DNA of 64,000 nt from Sphingobacteriales bacterium (GTDB lineage Bacteria > Bacteroidota > Bacteroidia > Chitinophagales > JADIYW01). The stretch's first letter is position 1. Every line of letters begins with the position of its first letter. The stretch covers positions 242,746 to 306,745 of the forward strand of contig JADJYT010000007.1 in the NCBI GenBank assembly GCA_016719635.1, read 5' to 3'. A model generated the notes under the pieces. That model searched no databases and was not told the DNA's origin. It saw only the letters and a program-made list of their open reading frames with translations. Both the position numbers and the translations under genes were made by a program. Of this stretch, positions 25,583 through 34,842 are shown in pieces.

Positions 25583-26663
25583 AGTCTTTGGCTGCCTTCA
25601 TTAATTGCAGCAGCTGCTTTGCCATATCCACACTTTGCAGCCTTGCACCCTTGTAATTCAGGTGGTGGAAATTATAGCCATAACCCGGTTCATAATATTT
25701 AGGATATTTTCTGGGGTCAGCCACTTCAATTTTACTGCCACCGGGCATAGCGTTAAAAACCGGCAGCAGCAGACTGTAATTGGTTCTGCCGCGTGGCGGT
25801 AAGATAAAAAACACCTGTATCCCTTTCCGGGCACATTTCTGATAGGCTTCCATACACAGGCTGACCATCGCCGCATTTGGTTTTTCAGAACCCTTATATT
25901 CCACAAAACTTTTCAGCACTTCATTGGTCAGGCTGTCGCGCTTTGCAGGGCTGTTTTCGTATTCCGTTTTGGATTGGCGTATCAACGTATCCTCCCATTT
26001 GTATTCCATAAACGAACGATTGGCTTCGTAGTCGTACGGGTAGAATCCATCCTGGTTTTTGCCTAAATAGCCTTTGTCGAAGTTGTCCTTATTCACCATG
26101 AAATTCAGTGCATCGGGCAGCATACCGATTTTCAGTATGTTTTCCATCCAGCTCATGCCGTAGAAATAAGAGAATTTAACCCGCGTCCGGAGGTCATCCG
26201 GAAGCGTCGGAATGATTTTCCATGCACGCATCGTAGAAGTGGCACTGTGCCAGCACACCCATTTGGATGTATGGAGATTGGCAGGAAAGAAATACGGCTC
26301 ACTGCTGATGCTGAGAAAGATATACTTCAGGTTGGGGTTTCGAATTTTTAAGACACCGTCTAAGTCCGTCATCTGTTCAACAATCGTGTGTCCGTCCACA
26401 GCAATATTGAATGAATGGAATTCGATGCCGTTCTTCTGCAGGATGCTGTCGATAACAGAAGGGTCTATGTGGCGATATTCCAGACTGCCGCCCAGGTATA
26501 CGGCGTTGTATCTTTCACTGTTCTTTTTATAATGCTTGAATTTCACCGTTTGAGTACTGTCACCCCAGTAAAAGGGCAAAGTGAATTTAAACGCCAATGA
26601 CAGCAGCAGTACTATGCCGGACAGGATGCCAATATTTTTCAGGATCTTTCTGGTCATTGTCAT
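25575..26663 (-). CDS. SGNH-type O-acyltransferase partner protein (AlgJ/DltD-like), copy 1
   Basis: 362 residues. An N-terminal signal anchor (about 11-30) precedes a periplasmic SGNH-like domain: AVYLGGSLEYRHIDPS with likely nucleophile Ser60, FNIAVDGHTIVEQM as the block II region, and FHHLNYKGAR near the C-terminus holding the catalytic histidine region. This layout is that of the secreted partner that takes acyl groups from an MBOAT protein and puts them on a polysaccharide. It overlaps the upstream MBOAT gene by one base (TAATG coupling). The acyl group and polymer are unknown. Confidence 0.72.
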   Translation of the reverse strand: MTMTRKILKNIGILSGIVLLLSLAFKFTLPFYWGDSTQTVKFKHYKKNSERYNAVYLGGSLEYRHIDPSVIDSILQKNGIEFHSFNIAVDGHTIVEQMTDLDGVLKIRNPNLKYIFLSISSEPYFFPANLHTSKWVCWHSATSTMRAWKIIPTLPDDLRTRVKFSYFYGMSWMENILKIGMLPDALNFMVNKDNFDKGYLGKNQDGFYPYDYEANRSFMEYKWEDTLIRQSKTEYENSPAKRDSLTNEVLKSFVEYKGSEKPNAAMVSLCMEAYQKCARKGIQVFFILPPRGRTNYSLLLPVFNAMPGGSKIEVADPRKYPKYYEPGYGYNFHHLNYKGARLQSVDMAKQLLQLMKAAKDSI

Positions 26664-28174
26664 TAATATTGAAAGTACACAAATGTGGTATTGTTAAATA
26701 CACCAAACCATACAATACAAACAGCCAGCAATATATAGATGGTCCAGCGTTGTAATTTTTCCTTTGCCAATACGACGCTTTCAATTTTGGTGTCGCCAAT
26801 CAGTGCTTCCACCAAAAATAAAATAAAGATAAAAGCGGAAAGTATTGCAAACTGCACCATGCCTTTGTGCATCAGCCAGTCTTTCATATAAACGGCTGAA
26901 TTCAGTTTGAACAGATTTCCATACAAGGCACCTCGCGATGGTCGTCCATTCAACCGGCGCCCCGGGATGCGCATGGTTGTAAGCCATCTGTGCGCTGTAA
27001 ACACGGAACAGTAAAAAACAAAAAAGAAAAATCAGAATCGTTACAACACTATGCGCCCAACCGGGGAAATATTTGTTAAACAGTTTGTAAGAATTGCTCG
27101 GACGTATGGCTCTGACCACATTGTTCTGCCACAGATACCGGATAGCCATGCATACCCCCACCATGGTGAACGAAATCACCATCGGCCAGTTGGCACCATG
27201 CCACAGTCCGCACAATGCCAGCACGAAGATGACGTTGAAGACTACTTTTGCCCCGCTGGCTTTGTAGGCGCCGAGATAAAAGAATACATAATCGGTGAGC
27301 CAGGTGGATAGCGAGATATGCCAGCGTGTCCAGAAGTCCGCAAGGTTTTTGGAAAAAACGGACGTCTGAAATTTTCCATAACATCAATACCGATGACTTT
27401 TGCCGCTCCTAAGGCGATATCCGAATAACCGGAAAAATCGCAATAGACCTGCAATAAGAAGAAAAAGGCACCCAGCCAGACAGTCCATCCCGTAACCAAA
27501 TCATAGTGGGCATACATATCATTGACATAAAAAGCCAGCCGGTCGGCAATGACGACTTTCTTGAACAATCCCCATCCCATCCGGAACAAGCCTTTCCGCA
27601 GATTGTCATAATCAAAATCATGCGGCTGGTGAATTTGCGGCAGCAGGTTTTTGGCCCTTTCAATCGGTCCGTTGACCATCACGGGCCAAAAGGCGGTGAA
27701 GGAGGAGAAATAACCGAACTGTTTTTCCGCTTTTGTAATGCCTTTATAGACATCTATCGTATAACTCAGTGATTGGAAAGTGAGAAAAGAAACCCCTATT
27801 GGAACTATCCAGGAGTTGAACCAGGGTTCCGGTACTATCCATGGAATATGAAACAGCGATAAAAGTTCACGGACATTATTGTCAACAAAGTCCAGGTATT
27901 TGAAGGTAAATAGGATACCCAGGTTTCCGGCCATACTCAGGTACAGCCATTTTTTCTTTTTGGACTGTTCTGGCTCTTTGTCCATCATAATACCCGCTAA
28001 GAAATCATTGCAGGTAATGACAAACAGGATGATGGCAAAGAACGGGCTGAAACTCCCGTAGAAATAATAGCCACCTGCTACCAGCACTTTCCATTGATGC
28101 TTTTTGGCAACCGCAAAATAGATAAAGCAGAAGACAGGGAAAAAGAGTAGGAAATGTAACGAGTTGAACAGCAT
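26663..28174 (-). pseudogene. MBOAT O-acyltransferase, copy 1, with two frameshifts
   Basis: The N-terminal part from 28174 (MLFNSLHFLLFFPVFCFIYF; multi-TM; FQSLSYTIDVYKG; PVMVNGPIERAKNLLPQ; YCDFSGYSDIALGAAK) is normal MBOAT. At a T-run (27353-27358) the frame changes. The next frame gives SKNLADFWTRWHISLSTWLT and ALCGLWHGANWP with the active-site histidine. A second change near 26927-26935 leads into ALYGNLFKLNSAVYMKDWL and the end NNTTFVYFQY. Both are repaired by adding one base. The repaired length is about 503 residues, comparable with the intact paralogue at 34843. It is coupled to the SGNH gene downstream. Either a real pseudogene or two consensus errors. Confidence 0.8.
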
Positions 28175-28259
28175 GGATTATATATAGAATCTTGCGAATT
28201 TACGGCTTTAAACAGAAATCACCAATACAGCGGTGAAACTCTCTTTAACGTAAAATTCT

Positions 28260-28267
28260 TATCTTTG
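28260..28267 (+). promoter_or_regulatory. TAnnTTTG box upstream of the methyltransferase gene
   Basis: TATCTTTG is an exact consensus match and ends six bases before the ATG at 28274, so the transcript may be leaderless. Confidence 0.42.
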
Positions 28268-28273
28268 AAACGC

Positions 28274-29113
28274 ATGAAAAAATATGTAAAAAAAGCAATA
28301 AGGGTAGCCATAGGGATAAATTTCATTTGGAGCATCATCCGCCCTTTCGTTACGTTTTTTAAGAAGATTGAATTTCAGCGCAGGCTGGTCGAGCAGAAAC
28401 CAACACTTGATTTTATAAAACTTACTGTTTTGCAGCAACCGGCAGTGAGGAACGGATTGTTTAAGGGACTTGTATATCCCGGATTTGAAGCCGCCGGGAG
28501 TGCGGTATTTCCTAAGTTTATTGGAAGTTATGAAAGTGAACTGATTCCGGTATTTAAACAAGTCATCGATGGACGGTATGATACGATACTCGACATCGGC
28601 AGTGCAGAAGGATATTATGCCAACGGATTGTCATTGACAATGCCGGAAGCAACCGTCTATGCGTATGACGTGGACGAACGTGCACGAAACATCTGCCGCC
28701 AGATTGCACAACTTAACGGGCTGGAGAGCAGAGTGCTTATCGGAGAAAAAATGGATGCTGCCGGACTGGCGAATTTTGATTTTTCGAATAAGAAAGCATT
28801 TGTACTCAGCGATTGTGAGGGGTATGAAAAAATGTTATTCACCAAAGAAAACATGCATAATCTGAAAAATACCGATGTGCTGATTGAAGTGCATGACCTG
28901 TTTGATTTAACCATTTCCGCCTATTTGCGGGATGTGTTCGCTGCCACACATGATATCCGGGTGATTGCCAGCGTGGATGATGTGAAGAAAGCGCAAATGT
29001 ATTCTTTTCCGGAAACCGATACATTGGATTTGAATACCCGCAGGATCATTTTTGCAGAAGGAAGAATGGCGGCGATGGAATGGTTTTACTGCACCCCGAA
29101 AACTTCTGCATAA
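28274..29113 (+). CDS. SAM-dependent methyltransferase
   Basis: 279 residues from the ATG at 28274; a TTG three codons earlier lies inside the promoter box. The Rossmann SAM-binding motif is DTILDIGSAEGYYANG near 96-111, followed by ATVYAYDVDERARNI (acidic loop) and AFVLSDCEGYEKMLF. It resembles FkbM/UbiE-like class I methyltransferases found in surface polysaccharide clusters. It opens the plus-strand polysaccharide group (methyltransferase, flippase, acyltransferase, GT4). The acceptor is unknown. Confidence 0.72.
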   Translation: MKKYVKKAIRVAIGINFIWSIIRPFVTFFKKIEFQRRLVEQKPTLDFIKLTVLQQPAVRNGLFKGLVYPGFEAAGSAVFPKFIGSYESELIPVFKQVIDGRYDTILDIGSAEGYYANGLSLTMPEATVYAYDVDERARNICRQIAQLNGLESRVLIGEKMDAAGLANFDFSNKKAFVLSDCEGYEKMLFTKENMHNLKNTDVLIEVHDLFDLTISAYLRDVFAATHDIRVIASVDDVKKAQMYSFPETDTLDLNTRRIIFAEGRMAAMEWFYCTPKTSA

Positions 29114-29132
29114 TTTCATTAAGTACCAGCAC

Positions 29133-30485
29133 TTGAAACTCCAGCAATACAAAGACAAATACAAGACACTGCTCAAAGATCAGCATTTCGGGTTTGTACT
29201 GAAAGGCAGTATGACGACGGCGCTGTCTTTGTTTTTTGTGCAGGGGTTGAGGTTTCTGTCGGGCATCATCATCGCGAGGTATTATGGGGCTACAGTATCC
29301 GGACAGCTTACCCTGGTCGTAACCGTGATGTCGATGTTTGCCATCGTCGCGAATTTCGGCGTGAAAGATGCCCTGCAAAAACTGATACCGGAATACCGGG
29401 AAAAATACAATCTCCGTTCAGCCTATCAGATTTACCTGAAAGGTAATCTGCTGATTGCAGTGTTCAGTTCACTTTGTATGCTGGCGATGTATTTTACTGC
29501 GCACATCCTGAGTGTGGAATGGAATGAACCGGAACTCGAATGGTGCTTTAAGATTTCCGGTGTTTTCCTGCTCTTCTTTGCATTAAGTGATTTAAATTAT
29601 TTCAGTCTGCGCGCTATTCTGAAGGTGCATGTATCCAATATTCTATTGGTTGCAGGAACCGTGATACGGATGCTGGTGCTGCTGGTGCTGACGTATTTTT
29701 TCTTTAATGTCTACAATCCGATTTACCTGCATTGGTGGACACTTTGTTTGCTGCCCTGGGTATTGTCCTGCATTCCGATTTTTCAGTATTTCAAACATCC
29801 TTCCAGACAGGAGGATGTTATGCGGCAGGTTTCATACCGGCAGATTTTGCAGCTGGCCTTTCCGATGCTGCTGACCTATCTGAGTTTTTTCCTCACCATC
29901 AGTATCGATGTCTTCATCCTGAAATATTATGACGTATCAACGGATCATATTGGGATATTCAAGACCTGCGTCAATATCTCTACGCTGGCGTCCGCTATCC
30001 TGATCAGTTTAAATACCACCATTCAGCCCAAAATCACCCAGTTGTATTATTCCAACCAAACAGATGAAATAGCCAGGCTGACACAACGCTCTTCCAAGCT
30101 GATGTTCTGGCTGAGTCTGCCCATCTTTATCGTGTTTCTGTTCGGTTCCAGATATGTGATGTGGATGTATGGCAAAGAGTTTATTGCCGGGGCATTTTGT
30201 TTGAGCATCCTGACTGTCGGACAGATCTTTAATACCGCCTGCGGACCGATTGCCCAGTTTCTAAATGCAACCGGCCATCATGCTTCCATACGGAATCTGT
30301 CATTTCTTGCAGTAGCTATTAATATCCTGCTCAATTTCCTCCTGATTCCCGTGTACGGCATAGAAGGTGCCGCATGGGCAAATGCGATGAATGTAGTGGT
30401 CTGGAACACCGTGGGAAGTATTTACGTTAAACGTAAATTCGGCTTCCATATCTTTTATGTTCCATTCATTTCTGAAAGGAAATAA
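29133..30485 (+). CDS. Polysaccharide flippase (Wzx/MATE-like)
   Basis: About 450 residues. The frame is open back to 29052 inside the previous gene. The likely starts are TTG 29133 (KLQQYKDKYK) or ATG 29211 (MTTALSLFF). At least 12 TM helices are visible, beginning GSMTTALSLFFVQGLRFLSG and IIIARYYGATVSGQLTLVVT, typical of oligosaccharide flippases of the Wzx/polysaccharide_synt family. It should carry the lipid-linked repeat unit across the inner membrane, completing the Wzx/Wzy/Wzz/Wza set spread over 12.9-40.2 kb. Confidence 0.85.
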   Translation: MKLQQYKDKYKTLLKDQHFGFVLKGSMTTALSLFFVQGLRFLSGIIIARYYGATVSGQLTLVVTVMSMFAIVANFGVKDALQKLIPEYREKYNLRSAYQIYLKGNLLIAVFSSLCMLAMYFTAHILSVEWNEPELEWCFKISGVFLLFFALSDLNYFSLRAILKVHVSNILLVAGTVIRMLVLLVLTYFFFNVYNPIYLHWWTLCLLPWVLSCIPIFQYFKHPSRQEDVMRQVSYRQILQLAFPMLLTYLSFFLTISIDVFILKYYDVSTDHIGIFKTCVNISTLASAILISLNTTIQPKITQLYYSNQTDEIARLTQRSSKLMFWLSLPIFIVFLFGSRYVMWMYGKEFIAGAFCLSILTVGQIFNTACGPIAQFLNATGHHASIRNLSFLAVAINILLNFLLIPVYGIEGAAWANAMNVVVWNTVGSIYVKRKFGFHIFYVPFISERK

Positions 30486-30511
30486 TTCATGTCCGAAAGT
30501 CAAAATATAGC

Positions 30512-30519
30512 TATCTTTA
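30512..30519 (+). promoter_or_regulatory. -7-type box before the acyltransferase-3 gene
   Basis: TATCTTTA lies nine bases before the ATG at 30529 and differs from TAnnTTTG only at the last base. It may start a separate transcript after the flippase gene. Confidence 0.3.
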
Positions 30520-30528
30520 TTCACGGCT

Positions 30529-31695
30529 ATGTATGCTAAGATAAAACGGTTCTTTACGATTGATATTGACTACTCCAGCCGTGTGTACGGTTTCGATATC
30601 ATGCGCGGCGTCGGCATTCTGATAGTGGTCTATGCACACGGCCGTTCCAAGATGCATTTTTTCCCGAGGTTCAACGATTTTGTTTCCGTAATCGGATTCT
30701 GGCTGATGGACCTGTTTTTTGTTCTCAGCGGATTTCTGATCGGCATGATTCTGATAAAATTTTATGAAAAGGAAAAAACCTTCAACTTAAAGACAGCCTA
30801 CAATTTCTGGATTCGCCGCTGGTTCCGGACACTGCCGAATTATTACCTGGTGTTGTTCCTGACCGCCTTGTTATGGGGTGTGCTGAGCGGCAACTGGCTG
30901 TTCTTAAAACTGAAATTCCTGATGCACGCCTTGTTCTTGCAGACTACACTCACGGCACCTCCATTCTTCATGATGGAAGCCTGGACGCTGTGCATAGAGG
31001 AGTGGTTTTATCTGTTGTTTCCGGTATTACTGCTGATAGGGAATGCCTTTCTGTCGAAAAATAAAAACACATCAGTGCATATTAAATACAACATGCTGAT
31101 TTGTATTGCGCTTTTTTTCGCAGTGCCGATGCTGTTGCGCATCTACCTGTTTACCCAACACACCACATTGGCCTGGATTGATATGTCGCGGATGGCATTC
31201 TTCCGGCTGGATACCATTGCTGCCGGCATCTTTATGGCATGGGTCAATTATTATTACAAAGGTTTTTTTGAGAAATACAGAAATCTTTTCGGGGTACTGT
31301 TTATTGTGTTGATGTCGGCGTATCTGATTTATTTTTATCTCGTGTTGTTGCCGGATATCCGCCATCAGACTTCCATCATCTCTTTCACCTTGTTTTTCCT
31401 GCTGTCCAGTACTGCATCCTTATGCCTGACCGTCTATATGAAAGAGGTGAAGATGACACGCCCTCATTTTTTCGCGCGTTTCATCACCGTCATCAGCCTG
31501 ATTTCGTATTCATTGTACATCTTTCACCGCAGCATCGTCATGTATGTGATTGACGAATTGTACACGCCGGCAACGGCAATGGAAAACATCCTGCTGTTTG
31601 TGGTGTACGTAGCGGCGTCCCTGATGATTTCCATACTTTGTTTCAAATATTTTGAACATCCGATGACGGAGATGCGCGAAAAACTCAAGAGATGA
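30529..31695 (+). CDS. Acyltransferase-3 family O-acyltransferase (OafA-like)
   Basis: 388 residues with about ten TM helices. The family signature is YGFDIMRGVGILIVVYAHGR (arginine and catalytic histidine spaced as in OafA/NodX), followed by LFFVLSGFLIGMIL and FWIRRWFRTLPNYYLV, AWTLCIEEWFYLLFP and a C-terminal ISLISYSLYIFHRSIV. It transfers acetyl or other acyl groups to sugars of surface glycans. There is no SGNH fusion domain. It overlaps the GT4 gene by four bases (ATGA). Confidence 0.9.
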   Translation: MYAKIKRFFTIDIDYSSRVYGFDIMRGVGILIVVYAHGRSKMHFFPRFNDFVSVIGFWLMDLFFVLSGFLIGMILIKFYEKEKTFNLKTAYNFWIRRWFRTLPNYYLVLFLTALLWGVLSGNWLFLKLKFLMHALFLQTTLTAPPFFMMEAWTLCIEEWFYLLFPVLLLIGNAFLSKNKNTSVHIKYNMLICIALFFAVPMLLRIYLFTQHTTLAWIDMSRMAFFRLDTIAAGIFMAWVNYYYKGFFEKYRNLFGVLFIVLMSAYLIYFYLVLLPDIRHQTSIISFTLFFLLSSTASLCLTVYMKEVKMTRPHFFARFITVISLISYSLYIFHRSIVMYVIDELYTPATAMENILLFVVYVAASLMISILCFKYFEHPMTEMREKLKR

Positions 31696-32672
31696 AAATC
31701 GGAGTATGGAAACCACAACGGGATGAGACCAGTGTAAGGATTTACACGGATAATGTCGTCGAGCACCTGAAGGCATTCGGTCATGAAGTTGTTTTTTGGG
31801 GTAAGGATGACGAAGTTCCTCCAGTAGACATTATCTGGGATGCTTCCTGCACAGGGGCGCAATATCCCAACCGGAAAATACTCCAAACATCCATTCCGTG
31901 GATCGTGACGGTGCATGGTGCAGCCAATCTTTCTTTGCCGCTGAAGTATAATTTCCTTCGTTTTTCGGATAAGCTGAAAGGCTGGTATATCAATGCCCGC
32001 AGGAAATTCATGTGGAGTATCTACAGACAAAAGGTAGCGCATATTATCACGGTGTCCAAATACGCGAAAGAGGAGTTGGTAGAATACCTGCATCTCGAAC
32101 CCGGTCAGATTTCCGTCATTTATCACGGATATGATGACAACTTATTTTACCGGCAGAGCGGAGAAAAATCTTATTTGCTGCACGTATCCGTCTATCAGCC
32201 TAAAAAAAATGTGGACAGGATTGTGGAAGCTTACAGTCAGATGAAAGAGGTGGATAAATTGCCTCTGGTGCTCGTCTGTCCGAATTATCCGGGAATAATG
32301 ACAGACCCTAAAATAACACTCATCCATACGCCTGTTTCGAGAAAACAGGTAGCCAAATACATGAAGGAAGCCTACGCATTCATTTTTCCTTCTTTTCATG
32401 AAAGTTTCGGGATGCCTTTACTGGAGGCGATGGCATGCGGCGTACCCATCATTACAAGCAATAGTACTGCCTGCCCCGAAATCACCGGCAATGCCGGATT
32501 GTTCGTCGATCCGCTCAGTACCACAGAACTGAAAAATGCCATGCAGAAACTGATGGACGATGCTGTACTGCACAAGCAATTATCTGAAAATGCGTTGGAA
32601 CGGGCGAAAGGTTTTTCCTGGGAAAAAACGGCGCGTTTGCATGAAGCCTTATTTTTACGGTTTATTGTTTAA
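31692..32672 (+). CDS. Glycosyltransferase family 4
   Basis: 326 residues with GT-B fold. The N-terminal domain has DIIWDASCTGAQYP and IPWIVTVHGA; the C-terminal domain has ISVIYHGYDDNLFY, LHVSVYQPKKNVDRIVEAY and the nucleotide-sugar-binding E-x7-E motif in ESFGMPLLEAMACGVP. It transfers a sugar to a lipid-linked glycan. Start overlaps the upstream acyltransferase stop. No other typical glycosyltransferases are in this window, so the rest of the repeat-unit set must be elsewhere. Confidence 0.9.
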   Translation: MKIGVWKPQRDETSVRIYTDNVVEHLKAFGHEVVFWGKDDEVPPVDIIWDASCTGAQYPNRKILQTSIPWIVTVHGAANLSLPLKYNFLRFSDKLKGWYINARRKFMWSIYRQKVAHIITVSKYAKEELVEYLHLEPGQISVIYHGYDDNLFYRQSGEKSYLLHVSVYQPKKNVDRIVEAYSQMKEVDKLPLVLVCPNYPGIMTDPKITLIHTPVSRKQVAKYMKEAYAFIFPSFHESFGMPLLEAMACGVPIITSNSTACPEITGNAGLFVDPLSTTELKNAMQKLMDDAVLHKQLSENALERAKGFSWEKTARLHEALFLRFIV

Positions 32673-32867
32673 ACATTGTTAAATAACCATGTTTCTGAAC
32701 TTTTTGGAATTGGTTTCCTGTTTCTGAAAAGAGAGTTCAGTTTTTATCCCGTATATTTGAAAATAGGTTTTTATTCCTATGAAATATCCATTTGATAAAA
32801 GCACGCCAAACCAAAATGAATAAATGGATATTCCAGGTGCGCCATTAAAAACAATAAAAATATACAC

Positions 32868-34772
32868 ATGAAAGCACTTTATATCCTGCTTGTATTGTTA
32901 ACCTTTGGGATTGGCTCCGTTTTTGCGCAAAACACCGCTTATCCGAATGACCGGTCTGTCTTAGATTCCACCATACAGCCCTTTTATCATGGTGTGGCGT
33001 CCGGCGACCCGCTGACCGACAGAGTGATTATCTGGACAAGGGTAACAACGGATTCCGTGAGTGTGCCGGTAAAATGGCGCATGGCAACAGATACCGCCAT
33101 GAGAAACATCGTGGCACAGGGCACCACAACTGCTGATACTTCCAGGGATTATACGGTAAAGATAGATGTTACAGGATTACAGCCAAGTACGTATTATTAT
33201 TACGAGTTTGAAGCATTGGGCAGGTTGTCCCAGCGGGGCAGGACGAAAACGATGCCAACCGGCAATGTAAGCAGTTTGCGCATGGCACTGGTGAGCTGCT
33301 CCAATTATAGCTTTGGATTTTTTAATGCCTATGATGCGATAAAAAACAGAAATGACCTGGATTTTATCCTGCATGCCGGTGATTATATTTATGAAGATGG
33401 ATTTAAGAAAGACGGAGTAGATACACTTAGAAGAAGAACCTTTCCGGAGTATGATTCTTACGATTTGACGAGTTACAGATTGCGGTATGCATGGTACCGT
33501 ATAGATCCTTCCACCCGGAATCTGCATCAGCAATTTCCGTTTGTTGTTTTGTGGGACGATCATGAGTTTGCGAATGACTGCTATGCAGATACGGCGGATA
33601 ATCATAATCCGGTAACGCAGGGAACCTGGGAACTGAGGAAAGCAAATGCCATCCGCGTTTTTAAAGAGTGGATTCCGATGCGGGAGGATACGTCCAGAAC
33701 GAATGTGATTAATTTTACGCAGAGTGCCGGCAACTTAGCCGATATTATCTATACGGAAGACCGGATAGAAAGGTCCCAGTTCAATAATTTTGATCAGGGG
33801 GTCAATATGAGTCTGGCTTCAGATCCGCTGGCATATGATACCCCGAACCGGACCATGCATGGTTTCCGGCAGATGGAATGGATGGCAGAACAGCTTAAAA
33901 AATCCACGGCTAAATGGAAAATATTAGCCAATCAGGTGGTGTTTGCCTCTTATTTTTACAGATTGCCCATCTTGGGAGGCCTTCCCGCCCATCAGATTTC
34001 CGGCTGGGATGCCAATCCGTTAGACAGAAAGAAAATCATTGATACCGTCAATGCCTATGATATCAAGAATATGGTGGTGCTCAGCGGTGATATACACGTG
34101 GCTATGGCATTCGATATTCCGGGCGGAGTGACGCCGTACAATCCTTCTACCGGAGCAGGCAGTGTGGGCGTGGAGTTTGTCTGCGATGCCATCAGCGAGG
34201 GCGATGTGCTGCCCAATGCGGAGAGTTTCATGTATTCCAATAATTCGCACTTAAGGTATATCAAACTGAAATCGCAGGGGTACTGTATTGTTGATGTTAC
34301 CCAAAACAGCGTCTGTTGTGATTTCTGGGAAATGGATTCCGTCCGTTCATCCAATACCCGACAGACATTGTTAAAGACGTTGTGTACGATTCAGAATGAG
34401 AGTCACCTGAAAGAATACCAGGGCCCTACCTTTACACCCAGGACATTCCCTTCGCTTATTCCCTATAATCCGAGAAATAATGGCGTTTCTGTCGGTGTGA
34501 AGAACAATCAGAAGGTCGTTGAATTGATGAGTTTATATCCCAATCCCACCAGTGACTATGTCCGTTTTCAGTATTTTATGAAGAATACAGACCAACTGAA
34601 AGTGGAAATCTATGATATGCAGGGCAGGCTGTTACAAACCAATGATTTCGGCATCCGCACCAAAGGGTTGAATGAAGATGTCGTGTATGTCAGAAATCTT
34701 GCAGCGGGAGAATATACTATGCTGTTTCGCACCTCTTCCGAGTCCAGCGCTCGTAAAATCATAAAATTGTAG
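32868..34772 (+). CDS. PhoD-like alkaline phosphatase with T9SS sorting domain
   Basis: 634 residues. Signal peptide MKALYILLVLLTFGIGSVFA, then the PhoD N-terminal domain (FYHGVASGDPLTDRVIIWTR), metal-binding LVSCSNYSFG, LDFILHAGDYIYED, LWDDHEFANDCY and VVLSGDIHVAMAF. The last about 80 residues (LMSLYPNPTSDYVRFQYFMK and on, ending ARKIIKL) are a type A T9SS C-terminal sorting domain. So it is secreted or surface-attached by the type IX system. It hydrolyses phosphate mono/diesters and may scavenge phosphate. It has its own 195-base upstream spacer and splits the polysaccharide genes into two groups. Confidence 0.92.
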   Translation: MKALYILLVLLTFGIGSVFAQNTAYPNDRSVLDSTIQPFYHGVASGDPLTDRVIIWTRVTTDSVSVPVKWRMATDTAMRNIVAQGTTTADTSRDYTVKIDVTGLQPSTYYYYEFEALGRLSQRGRTKTMPTGNVSSLRMALVSCSNYSFGFFNAYDAIKNRNDLDFILHAGDYIYEDGFKKDGVDTLRRRTFPEYDSYDLTSYRLRYAWYRIDPSTRNLHQQFPFVVLWDDHEFANDCYADTADNHNPVTQGTWELRKANAIRVFKEWIPMREDTSRTNVINFTQSAGNLADIIYTEDRIERSQFNNFDQGVNMSLASDPLAYDTPNRTMHGFRQMEWMAEQLKKSTAKWKILANQVVFASYFYRLPILGGLPAHQISGWDANPLDRKKIIDTVNAYDIKNMVVLSGDIHVAMAFDIPGGVTPYNPSTGAGSVGVEFVCDAISEGDVLPNAESFMYSNNSHLRYIKLKSQGYCIVDVTQNSVCCDFWEMDSVRSSNTRQTLLKTLCTIQNESHLKEYQGPTFTPRTFPSLIPYNPRNNGVSVGVKNNQKVVELMSLYPNPTSDYVRFQYFMKNTDQLKVEIYDMQGRLLQTNDFGIRTKGLNEDVVYVRNLAAGEYTMLFRTSSESSARKIIKL

Positions 34773-34842
34773 TATTTTTCAAAAATTATAATCCTAATTT
34801 TTGCAGGCACTGATGGTAGCCTGAACTGATGATTTATACGAT

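Noticed and set aside
31524..32126. 200-codon minus-strand ORF over the acyltransferase/GT4 junction
   Set aside because: It spans two well-supported genes in antisense and has no recognisable motif.
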